From assembly GCF_014360585.1 (NCBI RefSeq), contig NZ_JACIXG010000038.1, positions 1-49,466 of the forward strand: a stretch of DNA of 49,466 nt. Reading direction: 5' to 3'. This document shows, piece by piece, positions 31,691-40,674 of this stretch. The DNA comes from Nocardioides sp. Its GTDB lineage: Bacteria > Actinomycetota > Actinomycetes > Propionibacteriales > Nocardioidaceae. Positions within the stretch are counted from its first letter, which is position 1. Every line of letters begins with the position of its first letter. The notes under the pieces were generated by a model. It was not told the DNA's origin and did no database searches. It was given only the letters and a program-made list of their open reading frames with translations. Both the position numbers and the translations under genes were made by a program.

Positions 31691-33622
31691 CTAGCCGGCG
31701 GTGTAAGTGCGCTGAGCGGCTTCGCCGGTCTTGCCGAGCGCGTTGGCCTTGCCGTCCCCGATGGCGACCTTGAGAGAGCCGTCGGAGGTCTGGACCCGAA
31801 GCGGCGGGGTGACCTGGAGCTCCTTGGACTCGCCGAAGGCGAGGTCTCCGCTGAAGACCACCTTGCCGCGCGAGTCGCGCACGACGACGTGGGCCTCGCC
31901 GCCGGCAGCGGAGATGGTCACCGGAACGGGCGAGGACTTGCCGTAGGGGCTGTCGGTGCCGGCCGAGCCGTCGAGCTGGATCGCTCCGGCCTCGGGCTGG
32001 CCCTGGGTGCCGTCCACGACCAAGCGGGCGACCGACCAGACCAGGATGACCGCCATCACCGCGGCGACGAGAACCGACCAGGACGGACCGCCCCGCATCC
32101 GCCGCGACGGGCGGATCGCGGCGCTGTGGGCGAGCTCGGCCTCGAAGACGGCGCGCGCGCTCACCGGGCCGGAGGCATGCTTCTCGTCGTAGGTGCGCAG
32201 CAGTGGCGCCACCTCGATCCCGAGGACACGCGCCAGCGTGCGCAGGTGGCCACGGGCATAGAAGTCGCCACCGCAGGGGCCGAAGTCGTCGACCTCGATC
32301 GCCTCGATGACGTGGGGCCGGATCCGGGTCCACTCGGCCAGGCCGTCGATGTCCAGCGCGAGCCGGCGGCGGGCGGCGGCGATCTCGGCACCGATCTCGG
32401 GGACCTGGTTCGACAGCAGCTCGGTGGGCTCGTCGTCCGCGCCGTCGATCGCGACTCTCTCGACCTCGTCGAGCTCGGCGAGCGGACGTACGCCCTCGAG
32501 ATCGGAGTCGTCGTCGTAAGGCTCGATCGTGAACGCGTCGTCGGCGACAGCTGCATCGAGATCGGCACGGGAGGGGACCTGCGCCGGATCCAGCTGAAGC
32601 GCGTTCGCGCCGTGGATGGCGACCGCCTCCTGCGGCTCCGGCGGCACGTAGCGTACGTCCACCCGGACCGCGGTCGAGGGCTCACGCAGCGGCACCGCCG
32701 CCTCGGACTTCACCTCGGGCTCGGGGTCGGTCTTCGGCGTCGTCTCGTCCTGTGTGTCCCGATCCACCTGGTCCTGTCCCGCCTCGTCCACCTCGTCCGC
32801 GGCATTGATATCAGGCTCGTCCAAGACCCGGAGCAGCCGGGGGTTGGTGTCGCCGGCCTGAGCGGAGAGGGGCGGACGGACCGCGGTGTCACCATCGTCC
32901 ACGACGAGGTCGTCGTCGGCCTCGTGACCGGCCTCTTCGGCGGTCTCGTCGGCATCCGTCTCCGGTTCCGTCGCCTCGAGCGCGGGGTCGATCTCGACGA
33001 CCTCGACGCCGTCGGCAGCCACGATCGCGATGGCCTCGGTGACGTCGTCGCCGGCGCCGAGGACACGGGTGGAGAGGCCGAGCGGGATCGAGAACGGCAG
33101 ACCGTAGAGACGCTGGGTCAGCATCGCCTGGCGCCGAGCGGTCGGGGAGAGCTCATCGAGCACCTCGTCCTCGTCGTGCAGCAGCACGCCGATGCGACCG
33201 TCCTTCCAGAACCGCTCGATCCCGTCGGGACGCGGGGTGTGCTCGACGGCCTCGATCTTCGACCACGGGATGCCCTGCCAGGTCTGGCCGAAGCGGAGGC
33301 GTACGCCCTGCTCGTCCACGAGCAGCAGCGGCATCCGGGAGTCCCAGGCCGTCCAGCCCTGCACGGCCGCGACGGCGAGCAGGATCAGGCCGACCAGATA
33401 GCCCTCGATGCCGCCGCGCAGCACGAAGGCCAGGCCGACCAGGAGGGAGGCGAGCGCCACGACCAGTGCGAGGCGGCCGTTGCGGCGTACCTCGACGACG
33501 TCGACATCGACATCGACATCAGCCTCAGGAGCCTCGCCGCTCGCAGCCGTCTCGGCTGGCTCAGTTGCCTCGGCTGTTTCAGCAGGGTCGACGGTCTCGG
33601 CCGCCGGTGGATTCTCGCTCAC
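31691..33622 (-). CDS. RodZ-like membrane HTH protein with an extra N-terminal membrane domain
   Basis: This 643-residue protein contains, in order, an acidic N-terminus with an Asp-Val repeat, two membrane helices (51-69, 74-90) followed by a small beta domain (about 95-190), a very acidic low-complexity linker (210-400), a Cro/C1-type helix-turn-helix of the RodZ type (409-478; RLALDIDGLAEWTRIRPHVIEAIE), a membrane helix (515-535) and a C-terminal beta domain like DUF4115 (about 560-640). RodZ links MreB-type cell-shape machinery to the membrane. The N-terminal two-helix domain is not part of a standard RodZ, so this looks like a fusion. The ATG overlaps the ftsK stop. Confidence 0.85.
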   Translation of the reverse strand: MSENPPAAETVDPAETAEATEPAETAASGEAPEADVDVDVDVVEVRRNGRLALVVALASLLVGLAFVLRGGIEGYLVGLILLAVAAVQGWTAWDSRMPLLLVDEQGVRLRFGQTWQGIPWSKIEAVEHTPRPDGIERFWKDGRIGVLLHDEDEVLDELSPTARRQAMLTQRLYGLPFSIPLGLSTRVLGAGDDVTEAIAIVAADGVEVVEIDPALEATEPETDADETAEEAGHEADDDLVVDDGDTAVRPPLSAQAGDTNPRLLRVLDEPDINAADEVDEAGQDQVDRDTQDETTPKTDPEPEVKSEAAVPLREPSTAVRVDVRYVPPEPQEAVAIHGANALQLDPAQVPSRADLDAAVADDAFTIEPYDDDSDLEGVRPLAELDEVERVAIDGADDEPTELLSNQVPEIGAEIAAARRRLALDIDGLAEWTRIRPHVIEAIEVDDFGPCGGDFYARGHLRTLARVLGIEVAPLLRTYDEKHASGPVSARAVFEAELAHSAAIRPSRRMRGGPSWSVLVAAVMAVILVWSVARLVVDGTQGQPEAGAIQLDGSAGTDSPYGKSSPVPVTISAAGGEAHVVVRDSRGKVVFSGDLAFGESKELQVTPPLRVQTSDGSLKVAIGDGKANALGKTGEAAQRTYTAG

Positions 33623-36288
33623 ATCTCCCCCTGGATCGTTGCGATCACGCTGTCGATCTCGTCAGGCTTGACGAGTACGTCGCGCGCCTTGGAGCCCTCG
33701 GAGGGACCGACCACCCCGCGCGACTCGAGGATGTCCATGAGACGGCCGGCCTTGGCGAACCCGACGCGGAGCTTGCGCTGCAGCATCGACGTCGAGCCGA
33801 ACTGGGTCGAGACGATCAGCTCGATCGCCTGGATGACCAGGTCCATGTCGTCGCCGATGTCGTCGTCCAGCACCCGCTTGGACTCCGCCGGCGCGGTCAC
33901 GTCCTCGCGGTAGGACGGTTCCAGCTGGCCCTTGACGCTCTTGACGACCGCGTTGACCTCCGACTCGGTCACCCACGAGCCCTGCACACGGATCGGCTTG
34001 GACGAGCCCATCGGCAGGAACAGCCCGTCACCCTGGCCGACCAGCTTCTCCGCACCGGGCTGGTCGAGGATGACGCGCGAGTCGGCCAGCGACGAGGTCG
34101 CGAAGGCGAGCCGCGAGGGCACGTTGGCCTTGATCAGGCCGGTGACGACGTCGACCGAGGGCCGCTGGGTGGCCAGCACCAGGTGGATGCCGGCGGCACG
34201 GGCGAGCTGGGTGATGCGTACGACCGCGTCCTCGACGTCGCGCGGGGCGACCATCATCAGGTCGGCGAGCTCGTCGACGATGACCAGAAGGTAGGGATAG
34301 GGCGACAGGACCCGCTCGGAGTCGGGCGGCAGCTGCACCTTCCCGGCGCGGACGGCCTTGTTGAAGTCGTCGACGTGACGGAAGCCGAAGTTGGCCAGGT
34401 CGTCGTAGCGCATGTCCATCTCGCGTACGACCCAGGCCAGTGCCTCGGCGGCCTTCTTCGGGTTGGTGATGATCGGCGTGATCAGGTGCGGCACGCCCTC
34501 GTAGGAGTTGAGCTCGACCCGCTTGGGGTCGACCATGATCATCCGCACCTCGTCGGGCGTGGCTCGCATGAGGATCGAGGTGATCAGCGAGTTGATGAAG
34601 GACGACTTACCCGAACCGGTCGCGCCCGCGACCAGCAGGTGCGGCATCTTCGCCATGTTGGCGACCACGAAGCCGCCCTCGACGTCCTTGCCGACACCGG
34701 TGATCATCGGGTGGTGGTCGTTGCGCGCCGCATTGGAGCGCAGCACGTCGCCGAGGGTGACGATCTCCTTGTCGACGTTGGGGATCTCCACACCGACGGC
34801 GGACTTGCCGGGGATCGGCGACAGGATGCGTACGTCGGCGGAGGCCACCGCGTAGGCGATGTTCTTCTGGATCCCGGTGATCTTCTCGACCTTCACGCCG
34901 GCACCGAGCTCGACGATGTAGCGGGTGACCGTCGGGCCCCGGGTGTAGCCCGTGACCGCGGCGTCGATGTTGAACTCCTCCAGCACCGCCTGGAGCCGGC
35001 TGACGATGTCGTCGGAGGCCTTGGAGCGGGCCTTGTGCGGCGAGCCGGGCTTGAGCAGGTCGCTGGCCGGGAGCGTGTAGGCAACGTCTCCGGCGAGCAT
35101 CAGCTGCTCGACCCGCTGCGGCAGCTCGGTGTGGGGCGGCGGCTCCAGCTCGCGCTTCTTGCCGGCCTTCGAGGCGGTCTCGCCGACGGCGGGCAGGAGG
35201 CCCGCGGCGTCGCTCGGTGCCGCTTCGTTCGGCTGCGTGTCGGCGTCGGAGTCCTCGTCCAGCGCCAGCGCGATGTCGAGCCCGTCCTTCTTGCGCTTCT
35301 TCTTCGGCTTCTCCTCCTCGAGGAGCGGCGTCTCGTAGGGCTCGAAGCCCTCGGGGTCGAAGGTGTCGTCGTCGGCGAAGAGCTTCCCGCCCTTGCGCAC
35401 CCGGCGCATGTTGGTGCCGTTCTCACCCGGCTCCTCGACCGGGGTCAGACCGAGCGCACGGTTGCGCAGGTCCACCAGGCGACTCGGCACCTGGTAGAGC
35501 GGCGTCCCGGTGATGACCAGGATGCCGAAAACGACGAGCAACGAGAGGAGCACGACGACCACGGCCGTCGAGCGCAGGACATCGAGGAGCAGGCTGGCCA
35601 CGACGTAGCCGATCGCGCCCCCGGCCCACTGCAGCTCGCTGCTGTCGCCGGAGGTGGGCTGCGGGTTGCCGTTGGCGATCTGGATGATGCCGAGCGTGGC
35701 CATCAGGAACGCCGACCAGCCGATCACGATCCGCCCGACCGGGGCGGCGTCGACCGGATCGCGCATCAGCCGGACACCGGCGACGACGAGACCGACCGGC
35801 ACCAGCCAGCCAACCTTGCCGACGACGCCGGCCACCGCGATGCGGACGACGTCGAAGAACTGACCGCCGAGCTGGAACCAGACGCCGGCGGCGACGAGGA
35901 CGGAGAGGCCGATCAGGAACAGGCCGGCGCCATCACGCCGGTGCTCCGGCTCGAGGTCGCTGGCCGCCTGGCCACCGACTCGGAAGAGGGCTGCCACTCC
36001 CCCGGCGATCGCCAGCCACAGGCTGGCGATGGTCGAGAAGATGGCGTCGAAGAGGACTGCGATCGGGCTGGGCCCGTTGCGTACGGCACGCGGTGGCGTA
36101 CGACTCGTCTTCCGGTTAGCTGTCTTTGCTGCGGGACGGCGCTTGGTCTGTCCTTTTTGAGGCGCTGCCTTTGAGCGGGCCCGGCTCGTGGCCGTTGCTC
36201 GCTTTGTCGTGGTCGTACTCCGGGGACGGGTGCTCTTGGCTGTGGTCGAGCTCCGCGAACCCGGCGGGGAAGACGTACGGGTCGCCAT
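33619..36288 (-). CDS. ftsK: DNA translocase FtsK/SpoIIIE
   Basis: This 889-residue translocase moves chromosome termini during division. The N-terminus (about 55-215) holds membrane helices after a basic tail. A low-complexity linker follows, then the alpha/beta motor with Walker A GATGSGKSS (about 555), Walker B LLVIVDELADLMM and the conserved VLATQRPSVDV, and a C-terminal gamma winged helix (about 820-889; DMDLVIQAIELIV ... STSMLQRKLRVG). ATG 36288 follows TACCCT by 6 bases, a leaderless promoter, and is preferred to an in-frame ATG at 36375. It sits in the order ftsK, rodZ-like, rimO, pgsA known from actinobacteria, with an insertion after the rodZ-like gene. Confidence 0.96.
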   Translation of the reverse strand: MATRTSSPPGSRSSTTAKSTRPRSTTTTKRATATSRARSKAAPQKGQTKRRPAAKTANRKTSRTPPRAVRNGPSPIAVLFDAIFSTIASLWLAIAGGVAALFRVGGQAASDLEPEHRRDGAGLFLIGLSVLVAAGVWFQLGGQFFDVVRIAVAGVVGKVGWLVPVGLVVAGVRLMRDPVDAAPVGRIVIGWSAFLMATLGIIQIANGNPQPTSGDSSELQWAGGAIGYVVASLLLDVLRSTAVVVVLLSLLVVFGILVITGTPLYQVPSRLVDLRNRALGLTPVEEPGENGTNMRRVRKGGKLFADDDTFDPEGFEPYETPLLEEEKPKKKRKKDGLDIALALDEDSDADTQPNEAAPSDAAGLLPAVGETASKAGKKRELEPPPHTELPQRVEQLMLAGDVAYTLPASDLLKPGSPHKARSKASDDIVSRLQAVLEEFNIDAAVTGYTRGPTVTRYIVELGAGVKVEKITGIQKNIAYAVASADVRILSPIPGKSAVGVEIPNVDKEIVTLGDVLRSNAARNDHHPMITGVGKDVEGGFVVANMAKMPHLLVAGATGSGKSSFINSLITSILMRATPDEVRMIMVDPKRVELNSYEGVPHLITPIITNPKKAAEALAWVVREMDMRYDDLANFGFRHVDDFNKAVRAGKVQLPPDSERVLSPYPYLLVIVDELADLMMVAPRDVEDAVVRITQLARAAGIHLVLATQRPSVDVVTGLIKANVPSRLAFATSSLADSRVILDQPGAEKLVGQGDGLFLPMGSSKPIRVQGSWVTESEVNAVVKSVKGQLEPSYREDVTAPAESKRVLDDDIGDDMDLVIQAIELIVSTQFGSTSMLQRKLRVGFAKAGRLMDILESRGVVGPSEGSKARDVLVKPDEIDSVIATIQGEM

Positions 36289-36294
36289 ACAAAC

Positions 36295-36300
36295 AGGGTA
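36295..36300 (-). promoter_or_regulatory. -10 box of the leaderless ftsK promoter (TACCCT)
   Basis: On the minus strand TACCCT is followed by GTTTGT and the ATG at 36288. Confidence 0.45.
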
Positions 36301-36352
36301 TTTGACCAGGTGGTCTGGCTCCGGGACCCCATGGGGGTGTGTTGCATGGGTG

Positions 36353-36358
36353 TAGTTT
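36353..36358 (+). promoter_or_regulatory. -10 box of the leaderless yhhN-like promoter (TAGTTT)
   Basis: TAGTTT is followed by GCCGAC and the ATG at 36365. It is divergent from the ftsK promoter, with 64 bases of shared space between the two -10 boxes and starts. Confidence 0.45.
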
Positions 36359-36364
36359 GCCGAC

Positions 36365-37021
36365 ATGCAGAGCATCGCCGTCCTGGTCGCACTCCTGACC
36401 GTCGCCGATGCCGTGACGGACTGGACCTGCGTGTGGTCCGGACGGCGCCGTCTCCACTACCTGACCAAACCCCTGGTGATGGTGGGGCTGATGGTGTTGA
36501 CGGCGCTCCTTGGCGACGGCGAGGCGGCGGCCCGGTGGATCGTCGTCGCGCTCTTCTTCGGGATGCTCGGCGACATCTCGATGATCGGGTCGTCTCCCCG
36601 GCGCTTCCTCGGCGGCGTGGCACTCTTCTTCGTCGGCCACCTGGCGTACGCCGCTGCCTTCCTCGCCCTCGGCCTGGAAGCGCCCGGGTGGGCTTGGGCC
36701 GGTGTCGCGGTCGCGTTGGTGCTCGCGATACCGATGGGCCGCGTCCTGCGTGGCGCCCGGCTGATGGGCGGTCGGCCGATGATGGCGGCGCTGGCCGCGT
36801 ACTCCCTGGTCATCGCCACCATGCTGGTGCTCGGCTGGCTGACCGGGAGCGTGTGGATTGCCGCCGGTGCGCTGGTCTTCGTGGTCAGCGACACCCTGAT
36901 CGGGCTCAATCTGGCCGAGCACGGCAACGAGCCGCCTCGCCTGGCCAACGTGGCGGTCATGGTGACCTATCACGTCGGCCAGGCGCTGATCACGGCTGGC
37001 GTGCTGCTCGCCATCCAGTAG
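36365..37021 (+). CDS. YhhN-family lysoplasmalogenase-like membrane protein
   Basis: This 218-residue protein has about seven to eight membrane helices and the YhhN/TMEM86 features: TKPLVMVGLM after the first helix, FFGMLGDISMI with the conserved Gly-Asp, and VVSDTLIGLN with conserved Ser-Asp near the end. TMEM86 proteins hydrolyse the vinyl-ether bond of lysoplasmalogens; bacterial members are mostly untested, so enzyme activity is inferred. Leaderless start. It is convergent with rnj, and a strong hairpin lies between the two 3' ends. Confidence 0.88.
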   Translation: MQSIAVLVALLTVADAVTDWTCVWSGRRRLHYLTKPLVMVGLMVLTALLGDGEAAARWIVVALFFGMLGDISMIGSSPRRFLGGVALFFVGHLAYAAAFLALGLEAPGWAWAGVAVALVLAIPMGRVLRGARLMGGRPMMAALAAYSLVIATMLVLGWLTGSVWIAAGALVFVVSDTLIGLNLAEHGNEPPRLANVAVMVTYHVGQALITAGVLLAIQ

Positions 37022-37117
37022 TGGATCTCGACCCGCTTCGCGGGTTCGCAAGCTCACCCGCTGCGCTCGCTCGATCCCTTCGCGTTGGTCCTGCGAGCTT
37101 CGCTCGCAGGACCAGGC
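37022..37117. repeat. Repeat-rich gap with triloop hairpins between convergent genes
   Basis: ACCCGC-TTC-GCGGGT (37030-37044) is followed by a CTGCGCTCGCTCG stretch and a long hairpin at 37086-37114. The TTC triloops are the complement of the GAA triloops at 106-194. The start GGATCTCGACC resembles family A. Confidence 0.6.
37086..37114. terminator. 13-bp perfect hairpin, likely bidirectional terminator
   Basis: TGGTCCTGCGAGC-TTC-GCTCGCAGGACCA lies 4 bases from the rnj stop and 65 bases from the yhhN-like stop, between convergent genes. It has a very stable stem, a 3-base loop and no U-tract. Confidence 0.55.
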
Positions 37118-38809
37118 TCAGGCCTCGATGACGACCGGGACGATCATCGGGCGACGACGGTGGGTACTGGAGACCCAGCGCCCGAACGTACGCCGGATGG
37201 CCTGCTGCAGCTGGTAGGTGTCGGTCGCGCCCTCGGAGATGGCGCGGTTGACCGCCTTGATGATCGGCTGCTTGACCGGCTCGAAGGCGTTGTCGGGCCA
37301 CACGTGGCCGCGGGCGTGGATCTCGGGGCCGCTGGCGACGACGCCCTTGACCGAGTCGACCACGATGACGATCGAGACGAAGCCCTCCTCGCTGAGGATC
37401 CGGCGGTCCTTGAGCTCGGACTCGGTGACGTCACCGACGGTGGTGCCGTCGACGAAGACGTAGCCGCACTCGACCTTGCCCGCGATCTCGGCCTTGCCGT
37501 CGATGAGGTCGACGACGACGCCGTCCTCGGCGTAGACGACGCTCTCGACCCCGGTCTGGCGGGCCAGGTCACCGTTGGCGAGCAGGTGGCGCACCTCGCC
37601 GTGGACGGGCATCACGTTGCGCGGACGGACGATGTTGTAGCAGTAGAGCAGCTCCCCGGCGCTCGCGTGGCCGGAGACGTGCACCAGCGCGTTGCCCTTG
37701 TGGACCACGTTGGCGCCCAGGCGGGCGAGCCCGTTGATCACCCGGTAGATCGAGTTCTCGTTGCCCGGGATCAGGCTGCTGGCCAGCAGGACGGTGTCGC
37801 CCGGCTCGATGTGCACGAAGTTGTGGGTGCCGTTGGCGATCCGCGACAGCGCCGACATCGGCTCGCCCTGCGAGCCGGTCGAGACCATGACCACCTTCTC
37901 CGGCGGCAGGTCGGCGAGCTCCTTGGCATCGACGATGACGCCGTCGGGCACGTGCAGGTAGCCGAGGTCGGAAGCGATCTGCATGTTGCGGACCATCGAG
38001 CGACCGACGTACGCCACCTTGCGGCCGTGCGCGACGGCGGCGTCGAGGACCTGCTGGACTCGGTGAACATGGGAGGCGAAGCAGGCCACGATGATGCGCT
38101 GGTCCGACTCGCGGAAGACCTGCTCGATCGCGGGCGCGATCTTCTTCTCCCCGGTCGTGAACCCGGGCATCTCGGCGTTGGTGGAGTCGACCAGGAAGAG
38201 ATCGACGCCTTCCTCCCCCAGACGCGCGAACGCCCGCAGGTCGGTGATCCGGCCGTCCAGCGGGAGCTGGTCCATCTTGAAGTCGCCGGTGTGCAGGACG
38301 AGGCCCGCCGGGGTGCGGATCGCGACCGCGAAGGCGTCCGGGATGGAGTGGTTGACCGCCACGAACTCGAGCTCGAACGGCCCGAAGGAGATCGTGTCGC
38401 CCTCGGACACCTTGTGCTGGACGGTCTCGCGCAGGCGGTGCTCGCGCAGCTTGGAGCCCAGCAGGGCCAGGGTCAGCTCGGAGCCGACCAGCGGGATGTT
38501 CTGCCGCTCCCTGAGGAGGTAGGGCGTCGCCCCGATGTGGTCCTCGTGACCGTGCGTCAGGACCAGCGCCTCGATGTCGCCGAGCCGGTCACGGATCGGA
38601 CCGAAGTCGGGCAGGATCAGGTCGACGCCTGGCTGGTGCTCCTCAGGGAAGAGCACGCCGCAGTCGACGATGAGCAGTCGACCGTCGTACTCGAAGACGG
38701 TCATGTTGCGGCCGATTTCGCCGAGGCCGCCGAGAGGGGTGACTCGCAGGCCGCCCTTGGGGAGCTTGCCGGGTTCGGTCAGCTCCGGGTGTGGGTGAGA
38801 CAAAGGCAT
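37118..38809 (-). CDS. rnj: Ribonuclease J
   Basis: This 563-residue metallo-beta-lactamase/beta-CASP RNase has the zinc motif THGHEDH (His86, His88, Asp90, His91), VDSTNAEMPG and, after the beta-CASP domain, HVSGHASAGEL. It performs 5'-3' exonuclease and endonuclease steps in rRNA and mRNA maturation. It begins 5 bases after the dapA stop, the same order as in mycobacteria. The ATG at 38809 is almost on top of its AAGGA. A TTG at 38803 lies 5 bases beyond AAGGA, giving LSHPHPEL at the N-terminus, and may be the actual start. Confidence 0.96.
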   Translation of the reverse strand: MPLSHPHPELTEPGKLPKGGLRVTPLGGLGEIGRNMTVFEYDGRLLIVDCGVLFPEEHQPGVDLILPDFGPIRDRLGDIEALVLTHGHEDHIGATPYLLRERQNIPLVGSELTLALLGSKLREHRLRETVQHKVSEGDTISFGPFELEFVAVNHSIPDAFAVAIRTPAGLVLHTGDFKMDQLPLDGRITDLRAFARLGEEGVDLFLVDSTNAEMPGFTTGEKKIAPAIEQVFRESDQRIIVACFASHVHRVQQVLDAAVAHGRKVAYVGRSMVRNMQIASDLGYLHVPDGVIVDAKELADLPPEKVVMVSTGSQGEPMSALSRIANGTHNFVHIEPGDTVLLASSLIPGNENSIYRVINGLARLGANVVHKGNALVHVSGHASAGELLYCYNIVRPRNVMPVHGEVRHLLANGDLARQTGVESVVYAEDGVVVDLIDGKAEIAGKVECGYVFVDGTTVGDVTESELKDRRILSEEGFVSIVIVVDSVKGVVASGPEIHARGHVWPDNAFEPVKQPIIKAVNRAISEGATDTYQLQQAIRRTFGRWVSSTHRRRPMIVPVVIEA

Positions 38810-38814
38810 TCCTT

Positions 38815-39702
38815 CTAGAGAAGGCCAGAGGCCTCCAGCCCGGCTCGCAGCGCCTCGACCTCGTCGTCGTCGAGCGCCACCAGGGGCCCTCGCACTTGAC
38901 GGTTGTCGATCACGCCGGTCAGCTCGAGCGCGGCCTTGGCAGTGGTAGCTCCGTAGTTCGGGACGCCCATGATGGCGTCGATCGCGGGGAGCATCCGCGC
39001 ATAAGTCTTGCGGGCGGTCTCGATGTCGCTCGCCGCGAAGGCATCGATCATCGTCCGGGTCTGGTCGCCGAGCACGTGCGAGGCGACGCTGATCACGCCG
39101 ACGGCACCGTGCGCCAGCCAGGCGAGGGTGAGCGCGTCGTCACCGGAGTAGATCGTGTAGCCGAGGTCGAGGAGCCGGGTGCCGCGCGGCAGGTCGCCCG
39201 CGGCCTCCTTGACCGCGACGACCGTGTCCCAGCTGATCGCCTCACGGTAGGTGTCGAGGGTGATCGGGGACCCGGAGCGGCCGGGGACGTCGTAGAGGAT
39301 GACCGGGGTGTCGGTCGCGGAGACGACGGTGCGGAAGTGCTCGCGGATGCCGCGCTCGCCGGGCCTGTTGTAGTAGGGCGTCACCAGCAGCAGGCCGTCG
39401 GCGCCGAGCTTTGCTGCCTGCTTGGCGAGCTCGACCGTGGTGCGGGTGTCGTTGGTGCCGATGCCGGCCACGACCTTGGCACTGTCGCCGACAGCGTCCT
39501 TGACAGCGGCCAGGATCTCGCCGTCCTCGGCCGGAGTGGTGGTCGGCGACTCGCCGGTGGTGCCGGAGACCACGATGCCGTCGTGGCCGTGTTCGACCAG
39601 GTGCTTGGCGACTTTCTGGGTCTGCTCCAGGTCGACCGAGCCATCGTCGTTGAAGATCGTGACGAGTGCGGCGAGCACGGTGCCGAACGGAGCATCAGTC
39701 AT
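38815..39702 (-). CDS. dapA: 4-hydroxy-tetrahydrodipicolinate synthase
   Basis: This 295-residue class I aldolase condenses pyruvate with aspartate semialdehyde in lysine/diaminopimelate synthesis. Schiff-base Lys165 (VAVKEAAGD), proton-relay Tyr137 (YDVPGRSG), Thr48-Thr49 (SGTTGES) and Tyr111 are all present. ATG with TAGTCT 7 bases upstream indicates a leaderless transcript. The dapA-rnj pair is conserved in actinobacteria. Confidence 0.97.
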   Translation of the reverse strand: MTDAPFGTVLAALVTIFNDDGSVDLEQTQKVAKHLVEHGHDGIVVSGTTGESPTTTPAEDGEILAAVKDAVGDSAKVVAGIGTNDTRTTVELAKQAAKLGADGLLLVTPYYNRPGERGIREHFRTVVSATDTPVILYDVPGRSGSPITLDTYREAISWDTVVAVKEAAGDLPRGTRLLDLGYTIYSGDDALTLAWLAHGAVGVISVASHVLGDQTRTMIDAFAASDIETARKTYARMLPAIDAIMGVPNYGATTAKAALELTGVIDNRQVRGPLVALDDDEVEALRAGLEASGLL

Positions 39703-39709
39703 GGCATAC

Positions 39710-39715
39710 AGACTA
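39710..39715 (-). promoter_or_regulatory. -10 box of the leaderless dapA promoter (TAGTCT)
   Basis: On the minus strand TAGTCT is followed by GTATGCC and the ATG at 39702. The promoter lies across the short gap after the LLM-class gene. Confidence 0.5.
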
Positions 39716-39718
39716 TCG

Positions 39719-40657
39719 TCAGACGCGCGGAAGGACCTCGTCGGCTACGAGTCCGAGATGGTCGAGATCGCTCAGGTCGAGCACCTGGAGGTAGATCCGG
39801 CTGGCGCCGGCGTCCTCGAAGCGCTTGACCTTGGCGACCACCTCGTCCGGAGTCCCGGCGAGGCCGTTCTCACGCAGCTCTTCGGGCTCGCGGCCGATCG
39901 CCTGCGCACGACGGGCGATCTCGTCCTCGTCGCGACCGACGCAGAGCACCTGGGCCGCTGAGTAGATGATCGAATCGTCGCGTCCGGCGGCCTCGAGGAA
40001 GCGCCCGACGTTCTCGAATCGCGCCTGGGACTCCTCGACGGAGACGAAGGCGGCGTTGAACTCGTCGGCGAAGGCGGCGGCCAGCGTCGGCGTACGCTTC
40101 TTCCCGCCACCGCCCACGATCACCGGGATCGAGCCGGCGTGGCCGCGGGTCTGGACCGGCTTCGGCAGGCCCGGGCTGTTCTTGATGGTGTAGTGCTTGC
40201 CCTCGAAGTCGAAGGTCGCCCCCGGCTCGGTCGCCCACAGCCCGGTGATGATCTCGAGCTGCTCCTCGAGCATGTCGAACCTCTCCCCCAGTGCGGGGAA
40301 CGGGATCCCGTACGCCTGGTGCTCCTCCTCGAACCAGCCCGCCCCCAGGCCGAGCTCGATCCGGCCGTCGGACATGTCGTCCACGTTGGCGGCCTGGATG
40401 GCCAGGACGCCCGGGAGGCGGAAGGTCGCGGAGGTGACCAGCGTGCCGAGCCGGATCGTGCTCGTGTCGCGGGCCAGGCCGGCGAGCGTCGTCCACGCGT
40501 CGCTCGGTCCGGGGAGCCCGTCGACCGATCCCATCTTCAGGTAGTGGTCGGAGCGGAAGAACGCCCCGAACCCGAGCTCCTCGGCCTTCTGTGCGACGGC
40601 CAGGATGTCGGCGTAGGACGCCCCCTGCTGAGGCTCGGTGAAGATGCGCAGCTCCAT
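39719..40657 (-). CDS. LLM-class (F420-dependent) oxidoreductase
   Basis: This 312-residue TIM-barrel protein of the luciferase-like superfamily shows the usual actinobacterial pattern: FRSDHYLKM early, IRLGTLVTSATFRLPGVLA, DDMSDGRIELGLGAGWFEEEH and IPVIVGGGGKKR. Many relatives use cofactor F420, but FMN is also possible. Start ATG 40657 follows TAGGGT by 7 bases (leaderless), so the in-frame extension upstream is not used. It lies upstream of dapA on the same strand with a separate promoter for dapA, so it is not part of lysine synthesis. Confidence 0.93.
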   Translation of the reverse strand: MELRIFTEPQQGASYADILAVAQKAEELGFGAFFRSDHYLKMGSVDGLPGPSDAWTTLAGLARDTSTIRLGTLVTSATFRLPGVLAIQAANVDDMSDGRIELGLGAGWFEEEHQAYGIPFPALGERFDMLEEQLEIITGLWATEPGATFDFEGKHYTIKNSPGLPKPVQTRGHAGSIPVIVGGGGKKRTPTLAAAFADEFNAAFVSVEESQARFENVGRFLEAAGRDDSIIYSAAQVLCVGRDEDEIARRAQAIGREPEELRENGLAGTPDEVVAKVKRFEDAGASRIYLQVLDLSDLDHLGLVADEVLPRV

Positions 40658-40664
40658 GCCGCTC

Positions 40665-40670
40665 ACCCTA
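40665..40670 (-). promoter_or_regulatory. -10 box of the leaderless LLM-class gene (TAGGGT)
   Basis: TAGGGT on the minus strand is followed by GAGCGGC and the ATG at 40657. Confidence 0.5.
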
Positions 40671-40674
40671 GACG

